Source: an uncultured Planctomycetaceae bacterium | GTDB taxonomy: Bacteria; Planctomycetota; Planctomycetia; Pirellulales; Pirellulaceae | Direction of reading: 5' to 3' | DNA length: 7,136 bases | NCBI GenBank assembly: GCA_903921945.1 | Contig: CAIXSC010000445.1 | Coordinates: forward strand, 1-7,136 | Part shown: positions 1 through 5,244 of the stretch, in pieces | How the letters are laid out: each line of letters starts with the position of its first letter | Position numbering within the stretch: position 1 is the first letter of the stretch | Translations under genes and position numbers: made by a program | The notes under the pieces: generated by a model | The model's input: only the letters and a program-made list of their open reading frames with translations | Told to the model about the DNA's origin: nothing | Database searches by the model: none

Positions 1-278
1 AAAAGCCGGCAGCCGAGAAGCCGGCGACTGAGAAGCCAGAAGCCGGAAAGCCTGCGGAAAAGCCGGTGGAAAAGCCGGTGGAAAAGCCGGTGGAAAAGCC
101 GGTGGAAAAGCCAGCGGATGGCAAGCCAACGGCCGAAAAGCCCGCAGAAAAGCCGGCCGAAGCAAAACCGGCTGATGAAAAACCGGCCGAGAAACCGGTG
201 GAAAAACCGGCGGATGACAAGCCAGCAGCGGAGAAGCCCGCCGAGAAGCCGGCCGAAGAAAAACCGGCAGCCAAGTAG
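1..278 (+). CDS. C-terminal Lys/Pro/Glu/Ala-rich tail of a protein cut by the left window edge
   Basis: The reading frame is open from position 3 and ends at the TAG at 276-278, so about 91 C-terminal residues are visible and the start lies outside the window. The internal GTG at 66 is only a valine codon of the repeat. The visible part is built almost wholly from EKPA, EKPV, DEKP and ADDKPA units, with no aromatic or cysteine residue and no membrane segment. It is therefore expected to be disordered and highly charged, with evenly spaced Lys-Pro. Similar tails occur in bacterial histone H1-like proteins, in TonB-type periplasm-spanning linkers and at the ends of many planctomycete secreted or ribosome-associated proteins, and the window cannot tell these apart. 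The gene converges on the minus-strand operon with a 111-nt gap. The function is unknown. Confidence 0.75.
   Translation, partial: KPAAEKPATEKPEAGKPAEKPVEKPVEKPVEKPVEKPADGKPTAEKPAEKPAEAKPADEKPAEKPVEKPADDKPAAEKPAEKPAEEKPAAK
57..116 (+). repeat. 12-bp in-frame tandem repeat (EKPV units)
   Basis: Four perfect copies of GAAAAGCCGGTG occupy 57-68, 69-80, 81-92 and 93-104. A fifth copy at 105-116 diverges in its last bases (GAAAAGCCAGCG). Each copy encodes Glu-Lys-Pro-Val. Perfect identity at the nucleotide level points to recent slippage or unequal exchange. The EKPA/DKPA units further along have varied codons and look older. Confidence 0.9.
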
Positions 279-286
279 TCTGCCGG
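264..286 (+). terminator. weak hairpin over the stop codon, possible terminator of the left-edge gene
   Basis: CCGGCAG (264-270) pairs perfectly with CTGCCGG (280-286) around a 9-nt loop that contains the TAG stop. No T-run follows, so it is not a classical intrinsic terminator. It could help end transcription or protect the 3' end, or it could be a by-product of the CCGGCAG-rich repeat coding. Confidence 0.25.
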
Positions 287-323
287 CTGGTCGTGTTCAC
301 TCCGGATTCGGTTGGCGCTTTCT

Positions 324-401
324 GGACACTCCCCCTAAGCGTCCCCCGTAGCTTTCTCAACGCTCCCCTGACGCTTTGCGGCTCACTTCTCACGCTTTGC
401 G
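324..401 (-). repeat. short G-rich degenerate repeats at the 3' end of the minus-strand operon
   Basis: Read on the minus strand, the stretch after the operon's last stop has a phrase-like structure. ACGCTTTGCG (plus-strand spelling) occurs at 371-380 and again at 392-401, the second copy lying inside the last codons of the upstream gene. Then come CAGGGGAGCGTT (370-359), GGGGGACGCTTAGG and GGGGGAGTGTCCAG. The words CTTAGGG, GTGT and CAGGGGAGCG recur in the tail of the RluA gene at 6512-6540. This looks like a degenerate extragenic repeat family. No terminator with a T-run is visible between the convergent genes. Confidence 0.4.
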
Positions 402-2315
402 AATGAAGTGGGCGGCATAGCTGCGAACATGCTTGCCGTTGAGCACGTGGAGCAGACGGAGCTGTTGGATGGTCGAGTCGCTGAACTGGCCCAGCGGCAC
501 GTGAACGAGCCGCTTGCCATACCGTTTCGCCAGCCGGCGCAGTCCCGCGCCGGGCGGTATGGCGCTCATTAACGCCACGTGGGATTCGCGAGCGTGCAGG
601 CAGCCGGCCGCGATCAATCGCTCTTCCAGCGTGTCGGTGAAGTCGAGCCGCGGGTCGCTCCAGATGTCCGGAATGGGCTTCGGCGGGAACAGGAACATCG
701 CGCCGCCGTATGTGGCGAGACAAATTCCCGGACCGATCGCTTGAGCACGGAAATTGGTGGCGTAAAACGCCAACGTGGACTCTTCCTCGTGTTCCGCAAA
801 CCAAGTGCTGCGCCAGGTGTATTCGCGGGGATCGGCGGGCGAGTCAAACAGCATGATGACACAGTCGAGCCGTGCGCGGCTTGGCGGAAGCACCTTCACA
901 TACAGGCCGCCGTCATGCCAATGGCGCATCGTTTCGCGGATATCGATGCCGTCCTGAATGCTCGTCGTGAACTTCTCGGTCTTCGCCAAATCGGCTCCAA
1001 GGATCGCGCGGGCCCGGTCAAACACGTGGGCGCGAAAACTCTCGATCCGCTCGTCTTCAGGCGGCCAACTGCATTGCTCGAACGGATTCCACGACATCCG
1101 CCACTGCTGTTCCTCGTTCTTCTCCGGCCGCCTTTGCAATTCGCAGGACCGCCATTCCAGCGGCGGGCCCGCCAACCGATTGACGGTGCGGAACATTTCG
1201 CCATCCGGCAGTTGCGCTTGATTCACCCCTAAGGACAGTCGCGGACCCTGGTTGTCTTCGGCGAACGGATAGGTGCCGGCGATCTCCGCGACCCGCAACG
1301 CGAACTGATCGCCAGCCGTCTGCCGCGCCGCGACAACCAGCGAGTACAGATCGGGAGTCAACCGGCGATCGATCAGGGACAGGTTGCGAACGTATTTCAG
1401 GCACTGCCGCAGCAAGAGCGGTCCGATTCGCCGCGCGCGGCCTTTGAATTCGACCTGATAAGCTTCCCGCGCCGACAACAACAATTCCTTCACGCCATCG
1501 ATGGAGAGATTGGTGTCGTCTTCCAATTCGTTCCGCGCCCGTTCGTACAGTCCGGTGATGAACGGCAGTTCGCCGAGCAAAAACAGCAGGTTTTTTGGCT
1601 CGACGCCGAAGAGTTCGGTTTCGGCAACCGGGTCTTCTTCCTCGTCCGCCGGCCGCCGCTCCACGAACGCCTCGCGCAGCCACGGCCAGTCAAGCAGCGA
1701 GCAGACACACAGCACCGAGCGATAGTGGCGTTCCAAGTGGCGCAAGCGGCGAGCCATGTGCCGGATCCGCTGGTCGGGCTGGCTATCCGGCTCCGGTCGC
1801 GGCAAGGCCGGCAACACGGCGGCGGCGAACCGCGCGGCCGCCGTTCGCTTCACCGCGTACGGGTCGGGCAGAACGGCCGAATAGGCTTCGAAATGCGCCG
1901 TCTCGCGGTCGATGAACTCCCGCGCGACCCGCTCTTCGAGCGCCCACCGCAACGCCGCGATCACCGGCTGGCAGGGGTCGATCGGCACGTAATTCAACGT
2001 GCCTCGCTCCGACGATTCGCCAGCCTCGAACCGCGGCGGCTCGCGCTGCACCACGATCGCTGGCGATGGCAGCCGCCCAATCGCCTCTTCCACCGACGCC
2101 TGAAACGATGGCGGCAACGGCACCGCGACACAATCAAAACGTTCTTCCAACAGCCAACGCCGCGCCTCGAGCGAGAAATCCCCGCTCCCATGGACCACCG
2201 GCAAACATGTCACTCGCGGACTGAATCGCAAGATCGCATTGAAGTCGGGCGCCGAGCCATTGCCGTGGACATCGTCCGATCCGTCCGCGTCGTCACCAGG
2301 CTTGCGCGGTGTCAT
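390..2315 (-). CDS. 641-residue uncharacterised protein coupled to MoxR; N-terminal third faintly TraB/ChaN/DUF5682-like
   Basis: I do not recognise this protein with certainty. It has no signal peptide or membrane segment, so it is probably cytoplasmic. Residues 34-135 alternate strand-like and helix-like segments (LPVVHGSGDFS at 38-48, FDCVAVPLP at 60-68, ALRWALEERVAREFID at 121-136). Residues 183-217 read RIRHMARRLRHLE...VLCVCSLLDWPWL. Both the order and the wording resemble the TraB/ChaN/DUF5682 fold, in which a late 'VVCGAWH'-type motif is normal; here that histidine is missing (LLDWPWL). The middle (235-345) is helical and rich in Leu/Arg. The C-terminal part (about 405-640) has many Trp/Phe residues and well-spaced motifs (RHWHDGGLYVKVLPP 464-478, YGGAMFLFPP 536-545, VHVPLGQFSDSTIQQLR 604-620), as in a conserved globular domain. 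The start is the ATG at 2315, which overlaps the moxR stop as ATGA and has only a weak GGGG upstream. It is probably the functional partner of the MoxR ATPase. Confidence 0.85.
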   Translation of the reverse strand: MTPRKPGDDADGSDDVHGNGSAPDFNAILRFSPRVTCLPVVHGSGDFSLEARRWLLEERFDCVAVPLPPSFQASVEEAIGRLPSPAIVVQREPPRFEAGESSERGTLNYVPIDPCQPVIAALRWALEERVAREFIDRETAHFEAYSAVLPDPYAVKRTAAARFAAAVLPALPRPEPDSQPDQRIRHMARRLRHLERHYRSVLCVCSLLDWPWLREAFVERRPADEEEDPVAETELFGVEPKNLLFLLGELPFITGLYERARNELEDDTNLSIDGVKELLLSAREAYQVEFKGRARRIGPLLLRQCLKYVRNLSLIDRRLTPDLYSLVVAARQTAGDQFALRVAEIAGTYPFAEDNQGPRLSLGVNQAQLPDGEMFRTVNRLAGPPLEWRSCELQRRPEKNEEQQWRMSWNPFEQCSWPPEDERIESFRAHVFDRARAILGADLAKTEKFTTSIQDGIDIRETMRHWHDGGLYVKVLPPSRARLDCVIMLFDSPADPREYTWRSTWFAEHEEESTLAFYATNFRAQAIGPGICLATYGGAMFLFPPKPIPDIWSDPRLDFTDTLEERLIAAGCLHARESHVALMSAIPPGAGLRRLAKRYGKRLVHVPLGQFSDSTIQQLRLLHVLNGKHVRSYAAHFIRKA

Positions 2316-3370
2316 CGGCGTTTTCCCCGTCCCGAGTCGTCTTGATCGTCGTCCCAGTTGACATCGTCATCCGAATCATCGATGTCGCTATCGTCGTCAT
2401 CGTCATCGCCGTCGCCGTCGTCGTTGTCCCGGTCGGGATGCAACGGGCTATTGGGGCCGAAGAAGAAGTCGCCGAGTCCGAGCGGCACGGCGTCGCCGCC
2501 GAGCGTGCGGCTGCGGCGTTGGGCGAGCGATTCGAGGTCGGCGGCATCTTCGCCAAGGCAGGCTTGCAACGCCTCCTGCCAAGCTTTGTCCTTGCCCATC
2601 GGGTGGGACGGATCCTGAGCCAAGCGTTTCATGGCGAACCGCAGGATGTTGATGCCGTCGCGGGGAGAGAAGTCGAGCTTCAATTCGTGCGCGTGCTGGA
2701 GAAACTCGACCGTCATCGCCAGCATCTGCGCCTCGGCGAACGGCAGATGGTACTGAAGGATGGCCAACTCGTCTTGGCGGTTGGGGAAGCCGATTTGCAG
2801 GGTCGGCTGCAAACGGCTGAGGATGTAGTCGGGGATTTCGTACGTCGAATCATCCTGATTCATCGTGACGCAGCAGCGAAAGTCGCGGTGCGCCGGAATC
2901 GTAATCCCCGCCACAATCGATTCGACGTAGCGGCGATGGTCGAGCAGCGGGGCCAGACTGGCCCACGACTTCTCGTTCATCCGGTTGCCTTCATCCAGGA
3001 TGCAGACGCCGCCGCGAATGATCGCGGTGACCAGCGGCGACGCGTGATAAGCGATCTTGCCGCTTTCCGCGAGCACCGGGGTGACGAGCAAATCTTCAGG
3101 CCGCGTGTCGGCCGTACATTGGTAGATGTAAAGCTCCTGGCGCCGAGCCTCGACGGCGGCCATCGCCAAAGCCGTCTTGCCGATTCCAGGGGCCCCGACA
3201 AGCCGCGGGGCGAGCGGTTGGTCGCGGTCGTCGACCACCAGCCAGCAGGCGAGCAACTGTTTGAGCACTTCGCGCTGGCCGATCCACTGGCCCGTCGCTT
3301 GGTGTGGTTGGCTGAGCTTCAGATGCACGCCGCCAATTTCCACGCTGTCCGTACCAGTGCTCTTTTTCAT
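2312..3370 (-). CDS. MoxR-family AAA+ ATPase with Asp-rich C-terminal tail
   Basis: A 352-residue ATPase that probably remodels or activates a partner protein, as other MoxR proteins do. Visible motifs are Walker A GAPGIGKT (59-66), the MoxR-typical RPEDLL (90-95), Walker B with acidic pair and extension CILDEGNRM (123-131), sensor 1 around TMNQDD (169-174, Asn171), an arginine finger in YILSRLQPT (Arg186) and sensor 2 in SPRDGINIL (Arg237). All catalytic elements are present. Residues 312-346 are nearly all Asp with some Gly/Ser, ending in the basic GRGKRR. The start chosen is the ATG at 3370, because AGGAG (3382-3378) lies 7 nt before it and it overlaps the aminotransferase stop as ATGA. 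The frame stays open to 3664, but that extension lies over the aminotransferase gene and is Arg-rich shadow sequence. The downstream gene begins in another ATGA overlap. The usual VWA partner is not in the window. Confidence 0.95.
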   Translation of the reverse strand: MKKSTGTDSVEIGGVHLKLSQPHQATGQWIGQREVLKQLLACWLVVDDRDQPLAPRLVGAPGIGKTALAMAAVEARRQELYIYQCTADTRPEDLLVTPVLAESGKIAYHASPLVTAIIRGGVCILDEGNRMNEKSWASLAPLLDHRRYVESIVAGITIPAHRDFRCCVTMNQDDSTYEIPDYILSRLQPTLQIGFPNRQDELAILQYHLPFAEAQMLAMTVEFLQHAHELKLDFSPRDGINILRFAMKRLAQDPSHPMGKDKAWQEALQACLGEDAADLESLAQRRSRTLGGDAVPLGLGDFFFGPNSPLHPDRDNDDGDGDDDDDDSDIDDSDDDVNWDDDQDDSGRGKRR

Positions 3371-4344
3371 CGACTGACTCCTGAGCCGCTTGCGGCGGCC
3401 TCGTCCGCGAGTATCGGGTAGCCTTCGGTCTTGGTTCGCTGAGTGAACAGTTCGCTCAGCCGCCGCGTCATCGGCCCGGCTCCGCCGTTGCCCGCGTTCG
3501 TCCCGTCGCCAGTCTGGACGGCCATCCGTCCGATCACGCGGCCGTCGACTTTCGTCACTGGCGCCAATTCCCCCATGGTGCCCGTGCAGAACATTTCGTC
3601 GGCGCGGTAGATCTCGGCGAGGCTCAAGTCGCGCTCTTCGCAGGGAATCCCATGCTGCTGGCACAGTTCGATGACGGTAGCGCGCGTGATGCCTTCGGGA
3701 CAGGCGACGACACGGGGCGTGAGCACGCGGCCGCGATCAACGATGAACACATGGGTGGCGTTCGTCTCCGCGACAAAGCCGCGGGTGTCTAGCATCAGCG
3801 CGTCGTCGGCGCCGGCGACGTTCGCTTCGATCTTCGCGAGTATCGACTGGATGAGATTGTTGTGGTGGATTTTGGGATCGAGGCAATCGGCGCTGAACCG
3901 CCGGACGCTCGCCGTGACCAGCGTGATCCCCGACTTGTCATACACGGGCGGTTTATGCTCGGCCAATACGATGAGCGTCGGTCCGAAGACATTCAGCCGC
4001 GGGTCCATGCCCGACGTCAACTTGACGCCCCGGGTCAACGTGAGACGAATATGGACGCCGTCGCGCATTTGATTGGCGGCCAACGTGCGGCGGATCTGCT
4101 CGATGATCTGCTCATGCGAAGGAATCTCGGCGAACGCGAGTGCGAGGGCCGACCCGCGCAACCGGTCGAGGTGTTCCATCAGTTTGAAGATCCGGCCCTC
4201 GTACACGCGCAGACCTTCCCAGACCGCGTCGCCGCCTTGCACGGCCGAGTCAAACGGACTGATACCCGCTTGGTCGCGATGCACCAGCCGGCCGTTGATG
4301 TTGACGATCAGATCGCGATTGCGTTCGTTGAATTTTTGGAGCAT
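3367..4344 (-). CDS. class IV PLP-dependent aminotransferase (branched-chain aminotransferase-like)
   Basis: A 325-residue fold-type IV PLP enzyme, close to the usual family length of about 280-360. The N-terminal part has the family phrase FDSAVQGGDAVWEGLRVYEG (31-50) and HLDRLRGSALAL (58-69). The Schiff-base lysine is Lys158 in DPKIHHNNLIQSILAK. Glu193 in GFVAETNATHVFIV is the conserved PLP-nitrogen contact. GITR (218-221) and FCTGTMGELAPV (252-263) bind the cofactor phosphate and shape the active site. The likely reaction is transamination of branched-chain or related amino acids, but D-amino acid aminotransferase or 4-amino-4-deoxychorismate lyase activity cannot be excluded, because substrate is hard to read in this family. 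The start at ATG 4344 lies 25 nt after the sulfotransferase-like gene, with only a weak GGGA upstream. The stop overlaps the moxR start. The last 20 residues (Ala/Ser/Gly-rich) are probably a disordered tail. Confidence 0.93.
   Translation of the reverse strand: MLQKFNERNRDLIVNINGRLVHRDQAGISPFDSAVQGGDAVWEGLRVYEGRIFKLMEHLDRLRGSALALAFAEIPSHEQIIEQIRRTLAANQMRDGVHIRLTLTRGVKLTSGMDPRLNVFGPTLIVLAEHKPPVYDKSGITLVTASVRRFSADCLDPKIHHNNLIQSILAKIEANVAGADDALMLDTRGFVAETNATHVFIVDRGRVLTPRVVACPEGITRATVIELCQQHGIPCEERDLSLAEIYRADEMFCTGTMGELAPVTKVDGRVIGRMAVQTGDGTNAGNGGAGPMTRRLSELFTQRTKTEGYPILADEAAASGSGVSR
3378..3382 (-). promoter_or_regulatory. Shine-Dalgarno site that decides the moxR start
   Basis: AGGAG on the minus strand, 7 nt before the ATG at 3370-3368, lies inside the last codons of the aminotransferase gene. 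It is the clearest ribosome binding site in the operon and favours the 352-residue product over the longer upstream frame. Confidence 0.7.
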
Positions 4345-4369
4345 AGATTTCCCGAGCGGGGACGGTCAC

Positions 4370-5119
4370 TTACGCCAGCCGATGGACGGCCAGGCGTTCA
4401 TAATGGTCGAGACATTCTTCATAAAGCGATTGAAGCGAAGCGGGGACAGGCTCGTCTTTCGGTCGATACGGACGGAACGACGTTGTCTTTTCGACTTCCG
4501 CGTACCAGTGCGGCGCCCAGACGCCGTCGGTCGCCCGCGGTCCGGGCGGCCAAGACAACATGGCCGGTTCGAACGCGATTCCCAGTCGTTCGCACAGCGT
4601 TCTCAACGTGGCTTCCGGTTCGTTTAAAACGGACGTCGATTCGATGACCGGCGGAATTTCACCCGTGTGGTTTCGCACCCACTCGAAGATTTCGGTCTGC
4701 TGAGGATAACCGGTGTCTTCGAGTGTCGGGCGTTCGACGATCTTGATGTAAGACGTGATCATCTCGCGCGGGTGGCGGATGAGGAAACAATGCCGCAGAT
4801 CCGCGAACCAATCGCGTCCCATGGACGGCAACCAATGGTGCGTCATCAGTTTTTGGTAGTAGATCGCTTTGCCGCCGGGAACCGGTCCGGTGAGCTGCTT
4901 GACGACTTGCCTCCAATCGGTTTCCCCCGCCGCGATCACTTGTTCTTTGCCGGGGTGGTCCTTGCCGGTCACCGCCAGGTAGTGCGCGTAGAACGGTTCG
5001 TCGACGACCACCGTGTCGGACCGGTTTTCCCAGGAACGCATGAAGGCCGTGGAGATATTCCGCGGCCCGGACCACATGGCCAGCCGCAGGGGGTGTTGGG
5101 CGGAGATCGTCGAAGACAT
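4370..5119 (-). CDS. sulfotransferase-like P-loop protein, partner of the adjacent aminotransferase
   Basis: A 249-residue protein of the sulfotransferase-like P-loop group. Near the N-terminus, WSGPRNISTAFMRSW (16-30) matches the 5'-phosphosulfate-binding loop region, followed by VVDEPFYAHYL (38-48). CFLIRHPREMITSYIK (111-126) matches the 3'-phosphate-binding segment with Arg115 and Ser123. WPPGPRATDGVWAPHWY (190-206) and the C-terminal LYEECLDHYERL (232-243) are typical of the subgroup found beside or fused to class IV aminotransferases. Whether it really transfers sulfate from PAPS is unknown, since members of this subgroup lack assigned substrates. The ATG at 5119 is the natural start: the next Met (residue 15) would cut directly into the loop motif. 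No clear Shine-Dalgarno precedes it. It is the first gene of the minus-strand operon, divergent from the RluA gene. Confidence 0.85.
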   Translation of the reverse strand: MSSTISAQHPLRLAMWSGPRNISTAFMRSWENRSDTVVVDEPFYAHYLAVTGKDHPGKEQVIAAGETDWRQVVKQLTGPVPGGKAIYYQKLMTHHWLPSMGRDWFADLRHCFLIRHPREMITSYIKIVERPTLEDTGYPQQTEIFEWVRNHTGEIPPVIESTSVLNEPEATLRTLCERLGIAFEPAMLSWPPGPRATDGVWAPHWYAEVEKTTSFRPYRPKDEPVPASLQSLYEECLDHYERLAVHRLA

Positions 5120-5244
5120 AGGTGGAAAAACGGCGGACCGGGTCTCCCTGGTGAAGCGAACGGGAACCGGTAAGATACCGGCCGGCCGGATAATCGAAAA
5201 TGAGCCATACGGCTGGCGGACCGGGTCGCGCCAGCGGAGTTTCC
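5120..5244. promoter_or_regulatory. divergent intergenic region with a perfect 6-bp hairpin
   Basis: This 125-nt gap separates two outward-reading transcription units, so it should hold promoters for both. A perfect inverted repeat, CCGGTA (5167-5172) and TACCGG (5176-5181) around an AGA loop, sits near its middle, followed by the self-complementary CCGGCCGG. GATAAT (5189-5194) resembles a plus-strand -10 box but has no good -35 box at the right distance. The hairpin could be an operator or a leader structure. No promoter can be assigned firmly. Confidence 0.35.
5236..5239 (+). promoter_or_regulatory. ribosome binding site that decides the RluA-family start
   Basis: GGAG lies 5 nt before the ATG at 5245. 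The in-frame ATG at 5200 has no such site, and the 15 residues it would add (Gly/Ala/Ser-rich) precede the S4 domain without any known family element. The start at 5245 is therefore preferred. Confidence 0.6.

Noticed and set aside
2309..3421. 370-residue plus-strand open frame opposite the MoxR gene, with a Val/Ile-rich start
   Set aside because: It is the mirror of the Asp-rich tail and AAA+ coding sequence. The apparent hydrophobic segment is only the complement of GAC/GAT runs.
3371..3664. 98-residue upstream extension of the MoxR frame
   Set aside because: It lies entirely over the aminotransferase gene, is Arg-rich shadow sequence with no AAA+ content, and the ATG at 3370 has an AGGAG site and a coupled overlap.
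3862..4647. 261-residue plus-strand open frame opposite the aminotransferase
   Set aside because: It crosses two well-supported minus-strand genes and shows no recognisable motif; long shadow frames are expected at this GC content.
5189..5194. GATAAT as a plus-strand -10 box
   Set aside because: No hexamer resembling a -35 box is found 16-18 nt upstream, so it is mentioned only as part of the intergenic region.
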